DNA of 64,000 nucleotides from Struthio camelus (lineage: Eukaryota > Chordata > Aves > Struthioniformes > Struthionidae), in the NCBI RefSeq assembly GCF_040807025.1, contig NC_090943.1, positions 23,093,213 to 23,157,212 on the forward strand. Direction: 5' to 3'. Below, one piece after another: positions 1 to 14,300 of the stretch (position 1 is its first letter; each line of letters begins with the position of its first letter). A model generated the notes under the pieces. The model had not been told where the DNA came from. It saw only the letters and a program-made list of their open reading frames with translations, and did not search any database. Position numbers and translations under genes: made by a program.

Positions 1-606
1 ATACTCTCTTCCTGAATGTCAGGCGAGCATAAAAAATAACGGGAAGTATTAGACTCAAGAAGGGAAATTCATCTAAGTTTAGACAACTTAGCCAGCTGCC
101 CTAGGCACTCTGAATGAACAGAAGCCATCGACTCTTCCATATTTTAGAATGAGATGAATTGCATCCCACATTCCCCTGGCTGCTTAGACACATCTCCAAA
201 GCTCATTCAAGCTAAACCAATGATTTAAAATATACAAACAAGTTCACATAAAAATATTCTTTTCATGTACATCTTCACAGGCACAGGCCTTCCTCATTTC
301 TGATCAAGACTAGACCATATATCCAAACATTCCTGTTCTTTTTGTAAGTCAAACAGCAACACTATAAGCTACAAAAGACAGTTTCTTTTCAATGAGATTT
401 GCTTTTCTTACTTGAGGACGGGTAGGAATCCTGCAGAAGTTTCAGAGCAGAGTCAAACTCTCTAAATCTCCATCAAAAGCTTCTGGAGTTCATCAGTCTG
501 CAGCACATATTAAAGCATACTCATTTTCAAATGTAAAATAAGCCCATCAAATACATACTAAAAATCAATATGATAGTTAGAAGATCATACTGCCATTACT
601 GCACAC

Positions 607-670
607 TAATGGATCCATTATTTTTAAAGAGAGTCGATTTCTGTTTTTATGCACTCTTAATGGATCCATT
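607..670. repeat. Two copies of a palindromic AATGGATCCATT element
   Basis: A 14-bp palindrome (TAATGGATCCATTA, 607-620) recurs in nearly the same form at 658-670. Both copies follow a GCAC-C-T leader, so the pair looks like a degenerate direct repeat with a 50-bp period. Confidence 0.8.
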
Positions 671-2186
671 TTGATCAATTTCCTATTAATACACACTGAA
701 TGTCCTTGAAATTTTCAGTTCTCAAAACACCCTATGTTAGCGGAAAACTTCCACATTCAATTCTCACGTAGAACTATACCTTTTAGTCCTTCTGACAGAA
801 GTAAATGTTTCATGAAGGAAGAAAATAAATTCCTCGATTAAAGAAACATAACATTTAAAGTATACCTTTCTCTATATACAGAGAAAGTACACCTCTGTGC
901 GCCTTGCAGAAATCATGCATTCTTCTGGATCAGGGTTTTTAAGTCTTAGGACAGTTCCAGCATTGGCAGCCAAATGAGTGCTTATCATATACCTGCAGTT
1001 GTCACAGTTCAAATTACAGATATTCAAACCATTTTTTCTTCTAACATCTTAAATGTTTTATTTGCTAAGCAAGTGCTGTGGTTCTCTTGGTCTATGTGAG
1101 AAGATGGGAACTGTCTTGTAGAGCACTTGCAGCTACCGCTGAAGCATTCAGTCTCCATCAGTATCCACTCTTCTCAAATTCAGGCAACTATCTTGTCTTC
1201 CTCTACAAATCTGAACTAGAAGCAGATTTGGGTCATCAGATGTTGGAAATCCACTTTGTAGAGATCTGCTAGTGAAAGGGTTTGTTGATCGGTTCCCCTT
1301 TCCCTCCAGCTTTAAATGCCTGTTCTTCCAGAACTTGCCCAGGGGAAGACTGTTGGGACAGGAGCATTCTCAAACTGGCAAGGGTTGAAGGCAGACCTGT
1401 TAGTCAAATCCATTTGATAAAATGGATACATTTATTTTGTGCAACGTACCTCAGCAGGATGCTATGTTTACCTTAGGCACCATGACTATTTCTTCATTAC
1501 AGCTAGTTTGTCTGAGAGATGGCACTCAGCAATAATTGACAGATTGTATGCTGGAAAACCTTGAGGCATAAGGTGACAAAGTTTGAGACACAGCTCTAGA
1601 GCAGATGAGGGTCTGCTCTTCCCTCTACCTGTCACAGGACACTGACTATTCTTTAATGCTTATAGTTAGCGAGCCATTTATTCCAAACAATTTCATATTT
1701 GTGTGTATACGTATATACATACATTTTTATCAGTGTCATCCTTCCTCCAGGTATCAGAAGCAATCACACTTCAACAGAAAGACATCATATATTGCCACAT
1801 GGAGAACTAAAAGGAGCAGAGCTGCTTCTGAAGCAATTAGAATGTTTTATTGCACATTCACTTTTTTTCTACCGGTGCTATTAATCCTTAGAACTAAACT
1901 AGCATTTTCCAAGACATAAAAACGTGTGAAATTTTGCTTCCTACTCTTTGTAACTAGCAAAGTTACAGTCCTCGGAAACCTTTCTCCCGGAACAACAAAA
2001 AGGCAAAACCAGACTGTCATATTTGTACGATAGCCTGAATACAACTTTCAAAAGCACTACTACCAAACTATTATTAAGAAGCGACGAGTCCCTAGAGCTT
2101 TGACTGAAATTAATGGGAGACCCAGATGTTCTAAAGCTTTGAGAGCCAGACAAATTGTGCACTGTTCCTTGAAAATGTGCTTGTAT

Positions 2187-2270
2187 AACTGAAGGCATGA
2201 TTAAATGGTTCCACCTAATACTGTGGTGCAAGGTGGAACCATTTTGTATCAGTTTCCATGTTTCCTTCAG
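2187..2270. repeat. Extended imperfect inverted repeat with a perfect 14-bp stem
   Basis: AAATGGTTCCACCT at 2203-2216 pairs perfectly with 2231-2244 around a 14-nt loop. Farther out, CTGAAGG and CATG (2189-2199) can pair with CATG and CCTTCAG (2257-2270), or AACTGA (2187-2192) with TCAGTT (2249-2254). The whole could fold into a hairpin of about 80 nt. Confidence 0.85.
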
Positions 2271-5200
2271 GACATCAGAAAGAATTAAGATTCATTGCTG
2301 AGTTTCTGACTATCCAAAAGAAAGATCAAGGTAAAAATTACATGAAGCACAACACCAGCCAAAGGAAACCACTGATCTCTGGAGCAAGCTATTATCCAAA
2401 GACGAAAGACAGTGATAAAAAAAAACTACATGCCTATACTACAGAGGTGATACTATGTGACTCATTCCTCTTTAGATTCCAGAAAATATTGGTGCATGGA
2501 AAACAGCAAGATGTGATGATGCAGGAAAAAAAAAGGCACATACAGAAGGGACAAACAAGTTTTATGAAGCTGATGTTATTCTGCTAGTTTTATCCATTTC
2601 CTCATAATTAAAAATGATTTCTTTTTAATTATTGCACTAAGTCTCACTCAGCACTTTAAAAATTGAAATTAGATGGAGTGGAAAGCTCTGAGTAATACAG
2701 TGCTAAACTACCAGCTCTTCTAATACTTTAAAAGATTTGAATCTCTGCAGCTGATGCAAATAAGAAAACAGACCAGCCACAGCAACTGTTTCCATCTTTA
2801 AATGATAATGTTCAACTGTTTATTTCTTACAGACAGGCTACATAGACATCACAGCTGAATTGTAAATAATGGCGCGTATTAGAACCTTTGAGGCAGCTCA
2901 AGTGTTTGAACCATGAACCTGGAATGTTTGAGTTGCTGTGGAGAACATATCCAGCAAAGTTGGATGACTAATGCCTACATTTCTATGTCTTCCATGTCAA
3001 AAATCATAAAAGATTATATAATGTATAAATCAAAGAGTCCAAACTGCTACAGCACTCAGTACTGTTATTTGACAACAACAGCAAAAAGAGCGGCAGCAAA
3101 GGCAGCTATATACCGAAGCCAAAATACTTTAAGTATGTGAAATGGAAACAAATGGTGCAAATCCATATAAAATAACACAAGTGAATCAAAACTACATTTG
3201 CATAATGAAGAGCTGATCTATATGGGATGGTTGGCATGCCACACCAGGAAGTCTTTTTCCTTGTGATTCCTCTTCTCATTTCTTAATCTATTTCAATCAA
3301 TGTACTTTTTAAAAAAAAGTTTTAAAATGTAATGTAGCCACAATTGCCCTTGGAGAAGCATTATATAAATCCTGTCAGGATAAACCTATAGGACTGAATT
3401 TCACCTAGGAAGAATTTCCATTATTTCTGGAAGAAGAAGCCTTGTAAACATGAGTGGTTCCTAGCAAGACTGCTTATTAATATTAAATCAGTGGTGGTGG
3501 AGGGGAACAGGAACAGAACTCCAAGAGAGCCATACTTCAGTTGAGAGTAATGCATAGCGCAAGGCAGGGCATCTGAGCATAGCACTGCAAAGCTACAGCA
3601 TATGATTTCTGGAATGAAAAGTAGGTGCTGATTTTTTGACAGTATATACCGAGTAGCTGATTAAGAAAAACTTCTGTAATTCATGGCAGGACATGCATTG
3701 AATTGGACTGAATTACTGACGAAACAAATGCAAATGAATACATGAATCATACAATGTGTCTTGGTGTATACACTTCCTCCTCATATAGAAATGGATGGTT
3801 GAACAGAAAATCAAAAACTTGTGTTGGTTTCTGATGTGTGGCTTCTGACCTACTCTTTCCCTCCAAGGCTGGTGGGAAGCAGAAGAGAAAAACCTAAAGA
3901 AGGACAAGGATCTGTAGGGAACTTCAGCAGCAGCCTGTGGATTCCCCAGACAGCTCTGCAGGTTGCTGTGGTCTCTTTGGCTTGGAATTGGAGCAGCCAT
4001 GCAAAAGTTTATTTTGTGACAAATTAAGTCTGTCTTAGTGGATCTTGACTGTTACTGTTCTTTACTAATAAGAGCGATGGGCAGCCAAACAAATGCTGCA
4101 CAATGCAGCTGAAAAGACCACATATTTCTAGTAAGCCAGGCAATGTCAGACTTCAAGAAGAGGCTTTGCAAAGCCAGCACGTTTCTTTTGCAAATGAGGA
4201 ACAGATCAAGGGCCATGGCATACTCTGCAGTGACAGATACAACTTACAGATCTAGCACAACTGAGAAACTCGTAGGGTTTCACTGAAGACAGCTACTTTG
4301 AGGAGCCATTCTTCTTGCTAATATTTCCTGTGGAGGCTACAGAACTGCCAAAGCTGACAGTATGAACTGTGCTATATTGCCAGCCACGCAACTGCCATTA
4401 CTAAGAATGTATTTTGCTCTGCCTTATAAATCTATAAGAAATGAAAAAAGGAATTTTTAGCCACCTATTTTTACCTAAAACTAACCGCAGATTGAATTCA
4501 ACAAATAAACAAATATCTCCAATAAAAAGCAATATTACCTGTTGGCTAACTTCATTTCCTAGTCTCCCATGTTGCTCAGCTAGTTGAGTATAGATATAAG
4601 TAATTTACACTGTGCCTTTTCATTTTCATTCTAGCATTTCACTCCAGCCTTTCAGAGACGCAAATTGTGTCTCCAGTCACTCAAGGGTATGTGAGGATAT
4701 CTGAAATTCAGAGTGAATGCTCCATCTGGTGGCAGATAATTATGTTCACAGCTGAATAAAATATACTTACAAAAACAAGATTTGATAATTCTCTTAGACT
4801 GAAAATGTAAAAATAGGTATCTTTTCCCAGAATTAGAGCAGAAATGTCTATACATCTATACATGATGCTAAGAAGTAATTACAGTTCAAAATCCTTAACT
4901 TGTAGCAATAATTGTCCCCTCTCCACCAAAAAGAACCAAAAAAACACAAGCAACAACAACCAAATTAACAGATTCCACTTCCTGCAATAAGAGAAAAACA
5001 ATACATTGAATTCTGACATATATTTTTCAATGGTTTCATAGAGAACGAATCAAAATGGAACCACTAGATTAGTTAAAATTACTTTTTTATTATAGGTCTT
5101 TAAGTATTGACCAAATACTCTAATAGTTATAAAAAATACTGCAGCCTTCCAAAACGAAAATTTGTGCTACAAGAAAAGAATATATGGTGTCACCTGAATT

Positions 5201-8200
5201 CTGTAGAGATAAGCTCAGTCAACTTTCCCCTGATCTACACCTGGATATTAAAAAGGTTAATGATCACCCTTGTCAAACTGTTCTGTGGTTCATTTGCAAA
5301 ACCAGCATTATCCTTAACTCTGAAGAAGCAGCTGTTATACTGTGGTAGCCCTTGAAATACACGGGTCATATCAATATTAAATTATTACACTAAATAACCC
5401 CAAGTAATCAGAAGGTGGAAGAACTAGTAAAACATAACAGTCATTCCCTGTTTTGCATGGCACCAAAGTATCCTCCCCCAGTCAACTGTGAAAACAGACA
5501 CTGAACTCTGAGTCCTCAAAAGTCCTGGAAAAATCAATAATGGTAAAAAATACTGCCCTCAAGGTATATAGACAGGTTGCTACCCTGAAAGGCTTAGAGA
5601 GATACTATTCTTTGTAGGTGCAATTATTTTGATCTTATATCTCTCATTTCTGTGAGACATCATCGTTTCATGTCAAGAATTTTTGCTTCAAATTCTCAAA
5701 GTATCTTAGGGGATACCAAAAATAATTTAGCTCATCCTCCATAACAGCCATTGTGGGAACACATCAGGCTACATCTGCATTATTGGAGCCTCATCTGCAT
5801 TATCACACTTGAGCATGTTTTCAGGTTCTTTTCACTTTACTGTAGCCTTATATCAACTCTATAAACTTGTTTCCATGGAAAGGAACTAAAAATTTGCAGA
5901 CTAGATGGGAGCTTCAGCATACTGGAACAGGTGAGTTTGAAGGCAGCCTGAATGCTTTCAAGAGTTCTACCCTTGCTTCTGATCACAGCTAGGACCGTTA
6001 TCAAAGACAGCATCTGTGCTTCAAAGGCAGAAATCTATTATTAAACATACACATGCTCACAACCAACTCGAAAGAAGCCATTGCACAGCTGAGGTCACTA
6101 GTTACCTTACTATCTAGTTTCATTCTCAAACTAGATACAATCAAGAAGTTTATAGAGAGTCTGCTGCATTATCTGGACATCCATTTTCCTGAAGTACACT
6201 GTCTGACTTCAGATCAAATGAGACGCATAGACTACAATATTGCATTAACAGATTGTCTCTTCCTTGTCCTTGGTGGAAAACACTACCAGAATTCTTCGTT
6301 GCTGATGATAATAGCCAACTGGCTTTAGCCAAGTTGTTTCAGAGGTCTAAGGAAATATTTTGAAATGGTGAGTAATCATCACCTACTGAATCCAAAGCAT
6401 GACCCTTTCCTCTCTCATTTTCAAGATCTTCAGTAATACAGGTATTAAGCCAACTGAAATGCATGTGAAACTCATCCAGATATCTGCGTATATTAAATCT
6501 GGGTGACAGCATCCCCCAGTCCTTCTAAGCCTTGCTGCTTAACATCTGATTGAAGATGAAAGACTAAGACAGAGCAGCAGAAAGAAAAAATAATTTATTT
6601 TTTCTGCAATATCACACTAAGTAGAACTTCAAATTTAGGAATCTCTCCAACTTTTTACTACTTTTCATTTCCATTGCAGCTGTGGTCAACTGCCTATAGG
6701 TAGAAAATTGTCCCCATCATTTTAGATACATAGAATTGCATTTCAAACACACATGATCTTCAGTGCTGATGACTTACAGCTCATAGCTAAGAATGTCCAG
6801 AAATAGCAGTAGATGATTTTAAATATCATAGACACCTACTGTCAGAGGTCACCATGAATATATCACAGTACCACTTCATTGTCTACAATGTCTCACTAAA
6901 GAACAGAATGATTCAAAATCCCTATTCAGATATGCACAGCCTTCCTTGGTACTAGAAACACATGCTTGACCCTCAAGAATTACCACTGAAACATACATTA
7001 AAAATTGTTAGAATAGTCATGAAAAGTTGTTTCAATTTTAACATTGCATTTATGCCAAAAATCTGATGGTAAAAATAAACAAAGGACATTTATAGCAGAC
7101 ACAAGGACAATGTCATAGGATGTGTTTGCGATTAAAGCTTCTCAGATTTCCAATACTCGAACAAAACTATATGATAATTTACAAATCAGTATTCAGTCAA
7201 GATTTTGCAGGCAGCATGGTCAGCTCAACACATTCTTTGCCTTATGCTAAGCAATATTTGTGACTTTTGATAAACAATATGTTTTTGCCACTAAATGTTA
7301 TTCTGAGATAATGAGCAAAAAAACAAAAAAAAAGAAGCAGTGAGCATTTGGTAACTAATCATTCAGCTCAATGGCTTTCTAGACCTCTTGACTTCACCTG
7401 AAATAACATTGTTACAGAGCTATGGAAAGATACTAAAAGCTAAAAAACAAGCAAGAAGTCAAAAAACCAACAGAACATTAAATTCAATTGTCTCCAATGT
7501 CTACAGTGTGCAGGTTTTGCAAGAGATTTCTGGAAAAAATCAGGCTAATTTAGAATTAGAATAAAAGAGTATTTATAAATCACTTTCAAGGAAGAAACTT
7601 TATGTTACTAAATTTTAAAATCATCAGGATCAAATTGTTCAGGAAAACTAATATAAACAGCATAGCTGGAGGAATTCAATATGACTTTTTCTGATAAAAT
7701 CTGATTAAAGATAACCATAGAAATGTTTTCAGTAACGTAAGCAATCTATCACCTCTGCATTTTATATGCTATGATCTTGATTCTACAAACAGGACATTTT
7801 CTAACTTAACTGAAAGAAAATTAAAGCAGCTTTAAGTTGCACTCTAGCTAACTGAATTCCGCTTCCTGCATCAATTAAACATAATGTTACTCGCTTCACG
7901 CTCCTTTATTAAACAGCTGGTGTTCACAGCCTCAGACTGGGTCATGAGTCAGTGGCAGGTGAGTAATTTCTGTATAGATATTCTGCAATATAGCTTGTAT
8001 GGAAAAGGTGTCCCATAAAAGAGGATGAATATGTATTTTTCATCTGGGTAAGTTAGTATACCTGGACTTCATAGATTTCTCCTCTTCTACAGTTGCTTAA
8101 GCCTTCCTCTGATGTTTCACCTCCCTGCCACCATCTGCATTTGAGGGGTGTCTTGCTGTTCTGTCACTGATCTGTGAGCAGATCCATCACTCTTACCAGG

Positions 8201-9435
8201 GACCAGCTAGAGACTTCCCGCTGAAAGCAATACAGGTAAGAATGGGTATAACAAAGCACACTGAAAAATAAAAGAAAGCATAAATACACAAAAGTGTCAG
8301 AAGGAACTAATTTTCCTCTTACATTCTGGAGTAAACTCACTACTATGAGGAAATAAAAACATGTAGTGTTTTCACAACCTTTTAGCTGAAAGGTCAGCTG
8401 CTCTCAAATCTGCTAATGTGCTGCTCAGCACATTGGCTGATCTGTATATTAATGAGAAGTGCTTATCTGTCTACACAATTGCCTAGATAACCTTTGCAAA
8501 GAAGATAATAGCTATGTTTCTACTTGAGCAAGTTAAATGTATCTGACATTCTTCCTTAAAATATCCTGGGATTTTTAAAAGCCTAAAGGAGAGAAAAATG
8601 GTTCCTGGGAATATCTCACCAAGAGCTGTCCTTGACCCAAGGATTAGTCCCAGTAGCTTAATTCACTATGCATTTTTTGGTTGCCCAAACCATTTCACTA
8701 AAAACCATTTAAACTCTGATTTTGTATGGCATTTTTCATTCCACTATACTGTAACTGGCTACAAAGTGCAGTAGGAATTTTTCTGACACTTTGGTGGACA
8801 ATTTGAGGCAAAGAGAAGACAAGCAACTTACTTAATTACTTAAACAAAACTCCCTGCTCACTAGACTTGCTACTAAGTATTTCCTTCCTAACAAATCAAA
8901 CAGGTCATAAACGGTACACAATAAAATATATATAAAAAAATATTTCCATATATTTAAATTGGATGTTTCTCTCCCACCTGCTTACTTTCCTAAGCCCTCA
9001 GAGTCTGAAGCTACCAACATGCATTTTGAATTGGCTAGATACTTCAGTAAGGACGACCACCTTTTATTCCTCCTATTCACATGTCACTGCTGCTTCACAA
9101 TAGCTCAGCGCTACTCATGTGTTGCATGACCACTTAGAGAAAGAAAACCGGAACTGATGCTGCATCGCTTGAAACCAGTAAAAACCACTAATGAATTTTA
9201 ACAACTTTATACAATAATGGGTTCTGAAAGATAACATTTTGTGAGTCCTAGTTCTCCAAGCCCTTTCTGCGCAAAGAAATCTTACATTACAGATTCATTA
9301 CAATAGGTGTTATGTTTTATAAGAATGAGCGAAATTAGTAAAGAGCCTTGGCAGAGATACAACTGCTTCAGACAGCTAACACCCTGAAAGAATTTTTATG
9401 GCATCTGCTACCAAGACAAGTAAGTTTAGAAAGAC

Positions 9436-9452
9436 TTTTTTTTTTTTTTTTT
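9436..9452. repeat. T17 homopolymer
   Basis: A run of 17 T. No recognisable retroposed body adjoins it. Confidence 0.95.
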
Positions 9453-9750
9453 GAAGTTCCTACCTGTAAAATTGGCTTTCCACTTTCTAAATACAAAATG
9501 GTCACTTCTTCTGGAAAAGAGTAGCCTCCATATAACTGCATCAAGCCCTAAAATTAGGGTCTTTTTCATTTACTTTTCAAGAGCCATATAAGGATTTTAC
9601 GTCAAAAGATTCTCAAAGAGAAACGGCAAGAAGTCTTAACTCTTAACAAATGAAACCCCACAGAAGTTGGGAAAAGGAATGTAGTTATTGATGCTGCTTT
9701 CAAGCATTACCAAAATATTCCTTGAAATCCATGTTCTTACTGCTAGTAGC

Positions 9751-9768
9751 AAAAAAAAAAAAAAAAAA
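9751..9768. repeat. A18 homopolymer
   Basis: A run of 18 A about 300 bp from the T17 run, in opposite base sense. No SINE body is recognised between them. Confidence 0.95.
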
Positions 9769-11244
9769 GGCCTTGAGAAGCAGTATTTACAGGTGTTTGT
9801 TACAAACTTAACGTACAACATAAATTCAAAACTAAACTCAAAACAAAATCCTAAATTTCATGTCAGTTAACTTCATTTTGCGTAGTACATTTAAGTTATG
9901 GCAGATATCATACAAGTATTCTAAAATGAATAAACAATAACTGTACTGCTGTATACAAATCATATATCAAGAATATTTCCTCATTAACAACCATGTAATA
10001 ACAGGCATTAAATTGTTCTGAGAGCATTCAGTTTTACTGGGTTCTCAGTTAAGATTTATGTCTAGCCCTTGCATTTTTCATAGTGCAGTAGGGCTGTATT
10101 CCCTGCTGCAACCATATGCAAAGCATTCTTGCCTATCTTTTCAGATTTCCTAGGCTTTTTTGTTTTATTTTGTTTTTATTATTTAGTAGCACCTATAGCT
10201 ATGCGGCAGATTGGTTCCATTACACTATTCACCACATCTTAGTACTGTAAATTGGGAAGACTAGGAGGAGGAAGAAGTTTATATTATTATCTGAAGCATT
10301 ATTGAGACTTTTCCTGATGATACCACATCCCATTTCTGCTGATGCTTTAAAATAGACATTGACCAATTGGAAAACAATCGAGAAAGAGCTACAAAACCCA
10401 GTAAAGATTTGGGAAAGCTGTTTTAGAATGGGACCAAAAAAACATCTGCTTAATGCAACTTAAAGAAGGTCAAAGTCCAGAGTAAGCTGTCTAATTAGAA
10501 GATGTTTAATAGTAGAAAATTTTTTTGTCTGGACAGATGGCAGAGAAAAACCAATGCCGACTGAGAAGACAGACATGGCATACCCTCAGTCATTTTCTCT
10601 AAAGTAAAATTAAAAAAAAAAAAAACAGGCAAGGGGAGAGGGAGGGAGAGCAGTAGGAGTTTGAGATATGGATTATTGGCTTTAATATGCTAATATATAA
10701 CTATGAATAACTATTACTTTGATACTAAACTTCTGCTTCTCATAATAAAATAATCCTAGTGTTTGACCCACAAGGGAATAAAATTGCTTATCACCAGAAT
10801 TCATAAGTCCTAATCTCTTCTTAAATTGCTCTTAAATCACTAAGTTGGCCTATTTTTTTCCAGAACACAAATGATAGTACAGAATATCCCATATCACACA
10901 GAGCCTTCCTATAGGCCCACAACTTCTCTTTCCAATAAGCTCATCTTTCTCCTGCTTGTTCAAAAATTCTCTGTACTTTGTCCTTCTTCTGTTTTATCAG
11001 CCCGGTTTAGGGTCCAAAGTTCATGTGAGCTGTACTATGGGGGCAAGCTGTGAACGAGGAATGATGAAGACACTCAAAACTGTGGAAAGGGATGGTATGT
11101 CCACAATGTCCTTCAAGAGGTAAGAAGGAAGTCAGAGTGTGTCAGGCATGTTACTGGTCAAGATCTGTTTTTCATATGTCAGGTCACGGGAACTTTAATG
11201 ATCTAAGTGGAAAGCACAATAGCTTTCAAAGACCTGAAGACTGC

Positions 11245-11393
11245 TGGAAACTGGAGAAGCATACGAGGGAAATACCATTCTGTGCTTGTTCAGCTCTCTT
11301 CTTCTTTCATAGGCCTCTGTTACTATTCATTTTCATAAACAGGATACTAGGCTAGATGGATTTTTGGTCTGATTCCATACAGCCAGTCTTAGG
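11245..11393 (+). mobile_element. Ancient CR1-type 3' end fragment
   Basis: The motif GATACTAGGCTAGATGGATT followed by TTGGTCTGATTCCATACAGC matches the 3' end of old amniote CR1 families, with GATACTGGGCTAGATGGAC and GGTCTGACCCAGTATGGC as the usual form. The upstream part (GCTGGAAACTGGAGAAG, CTGTTACTATTCATT) also fits that order. Confidence 0.65.
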
Positions 11394-14300
11394 TAGGACC
11401 AAGGAAAATACAAAATAAAGAAGGAGACATAGATTATAATTAAATGCATAGATAGTTCTGCATAGGCTTGATTTACAAATTTCTCGCCAGTTCCTCTGAT
11501 TATCTTTTCTCACATATCCTTAATGCTAAATAAGTTCCATATCAGCCTCTAACCTTTTTGATTTCCAAATACTTTCATGAATGCTCACTTCAGAGAACTG
11601 TGCAGCCTGTGGCTACAGTGAACCAGCTATTGCTGCTTCAGAGAGAAATGATGTAGGCCAACTTCAGCAGCCGTGCTGAGTCCATGCCATTCCACATCAA
11701 TCATTTTCACCTGGAAAGAAAGGGAACAGAGATTCAGTACCTGACCTCTGCCAAGTTGGCCATATTTGCTTTTTGTTTAGTACATTCTTTTCCCTTTCGG
11801 TTCTCATTAAAGATCAAGACAAGTTCATGTAAAATGACTGCACTCACTTGAAACATGAAAAAACTGCACTGTTTTTCATGAAGCAAAAGAATATTTTTGT
11901 GCCAGTATTGTTATGTAGTTACACAAAAGAGAAAATAAGAGCTGTTTCTAATGACATGAACGTGACTTTATGCAAAGCACTGTGCAATTCCAACTTTATA
12001 CTTAAATGACTGAAATATGTGAAAGTCATAGTAGAAAATTTGCTCTTGTTTCTTAGAGGTAACGTTCTAGCCACTGCTGTGCACACCACTGTAGGAGACG
12101 CCTACAGGCCTTTGGCACAAGGCACTTCATAAATCACTACTTAGAATTATTGCGAGGCTAGAATGGTATTTTATAAAGCTAATTTTACATATGAGCCATG
12201 AAGCCGTGAGTCACAAACATATAATTTCTTTTAGAAGAGGTTCAATCATTGAAGAGTTTTTGTTCCATCATCTATCTTCTAAGGCCTAATTTCAAAGGCA
12301 CAGCAGTTTTTCTGAAACCATTATCCTTCATCCTCATCAGACATAAGAGAATACCAGTGGCCTAGGAGCTGACTTCGAAAAGTTTTTTCTTATATCTACT
12401 TGGGGGAAAAAACACTAATGTCTCTTCCTTTACCAACTTTCACATTTTGTCACAACTCTGATAAATATTTAAGGTTCTTCTTTTGGAGAATCATATGTGA
12501 AATACAGACTCCATTAAAAGAATGAAAAAATAAATACTTATATTTCTATTCCTTCACTAAAGGTGACAAAATTGAATATATTGAAAAGGATTAAAACATT
12601 GAAGGCAAAATAGTGAAATTTGTTTATTAAATATATCTTTTTATTTTAAATCGCATGATTTTCAAGCTATTCACGTTGATTTTTAAGTACTTGTGCTTCA
12701 GCTTGGCAATACATTGGTTAACAAATTTTAAAATTCAGGGCATCTGAATGCATCCATGCATCTGAGGGTGACTGACTTGATTTGGGAAAGGAAAGAACGT
12801 TTTAAATACTTACACTGATAGACTTAAACGAAACTGATGATCAAAACTATGATCCTCCCCTTTATACCTTCATTTTCATTTTATTGGCCTTTTCTACTTC
12901 CGCATTCTAGATGACATTTTTAAAAAGTGCAAAAACAATGCAAGAACCTGCAAGAGCTGCTTCTCTTCTGGTGTTTTGAGCTACCCTCTCTTTAAAAAAA
13001 GCTGGAGTCCCAGTAATCTGTCGATGAAATATCTTCTTATGAAATAACAAAGAATTTTTCAGATTTAACAATAAAGAACAATGATTCAAGTAAAATCTAC
13101 CAATTAAGGGTCTTGACCTAACCTAGATCTGGAATTACTTCTGAGCTTCATCCTGTTATATTCATTCATCCCTTTTAAATAGCAGGGGGACAATGATATA
13201 TATGCCAGCATTTTAGCAAGTAAGTAGAAAATGCTCCCACTGATTGGATATAAAGCCCATAGAGAAGAATATACTTATTTGCAAAGCGGGTATATAGTAG
13301 CAGTAGAAGGGAGGAAACTACTTACTCATCTTCCCCATGTAAAAAGCAAACAACTCCTCCTATAATAAAGGAAGATCAAAAAGCTGAATTCAGACCACGT
13401 TACAATGAGTGATATCAAAGTCACGAAAACCATCTCAAGCTATTTTTCATCTTGATAGTACACTGTTAAATCAAAAGTATTGGAATCAAATATTTACAGA
13501 AACACCACTCAGCAAATTAGGACATATCTCTGTACAGCAAAAGAAACATGGTCTTTAATTAAAGCAATTGCAAGCTACCCTTCTCCTTTTCCTGTTTTGA
13601 AATATTAGATGAACTTGCCTCTTCTAACACAGAAACAAAGCAAATATGAGGATTATGCCAGAATTTACTTAGACTATTACAAGCATACCCCGTAGGACTG
13701 AGAGCACAGCTCACAACAAAGGAAGGAATCATAGGTATAATAACTGGTAGAAAATATTTGATTATCATTTTTGTAAGCACTGTATTGGAGAAAAGTCACC
13801 TAACTGACATTCTTCCTGCAGGCATCCAAATGTTTCATCACAGTTGCACTGGTAGGAAACAAGCTGTCAGACAACAGACAGCTATCAGTTGTCTTATTAT
13901 GAGTAACTTTTTCTAGCAGGAAATGCTCTTCTAGTAAGGAGATTTGCTGGGGGGAGGAGGGGAGTTATTACAGTAAAATTATATTTTCATTTCAAATTAT
14001 AAATACTGATACAGAAATGGGGGGTGTTTTTTTTTTGAATAAAATGCCATTAAAATCCTTTTAAACTTTCTACTTCATCTTTACTGCAAAAGATAATAGC
14101 CTGAAATTGTTGAGTGATAATGGAAAACCCTCATTCAGAATGTCAGACATATGGGGGAATACTTAATCAGGATTAATGTTACCATTACTCTCTGGAAGAA
14201 GTGCAAACAAATTGTTTACTGCTTCGTTATCTAATTAGCAAAAAGCTTTTTGGCTAATAACTTCATTGCTAAAACATAAAAGCAGCTATAGCAAGGCTGA

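Larger units (their letters stand above)
1..11244. other. Intergenic DNA without a recognised gene
   Basis: AT-rich sequence with stops in every frame at the density expected by chance. I tested the longer open frames (for example 2258-2587 and 6053-6328) for domains and splice signals and saw none. It contains the inverted repeats at 607-670 and 2187-2270 and the homopolymers listed separately. Confidence 0.6.

Noticed and set aside
2258-2587. 109-codon plus-strand frame next to the hairpin at 2.2 kb
   Set aside because: Lys-rich low-complexity translation without domain or promoter; chance is sufficient.
6053-6328. 91-codon frame that looked exon-like
   Set aside because: No homology recognised and no consistent reading on either strand.
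8415-8434. Short palindrome AATGTGCTG-CT-CAGCACATT
   Set aside because: Nine-bp arms with a 2-nt loop alone are not strong enough to claim function in 64 kb of AT-rich DNA.
9436-9768. T17 and A18 runs in opposite orientation, suggesting a retroposed pair
   Set aside because: No SINE or processed-gene body and no clear target-site duplications were seen around them.
12150-12240. Possible further MIR core
   Set aside because: Only short matches (TTTTACATATGAGC and a few bases around) remain; too weak to call by eye.
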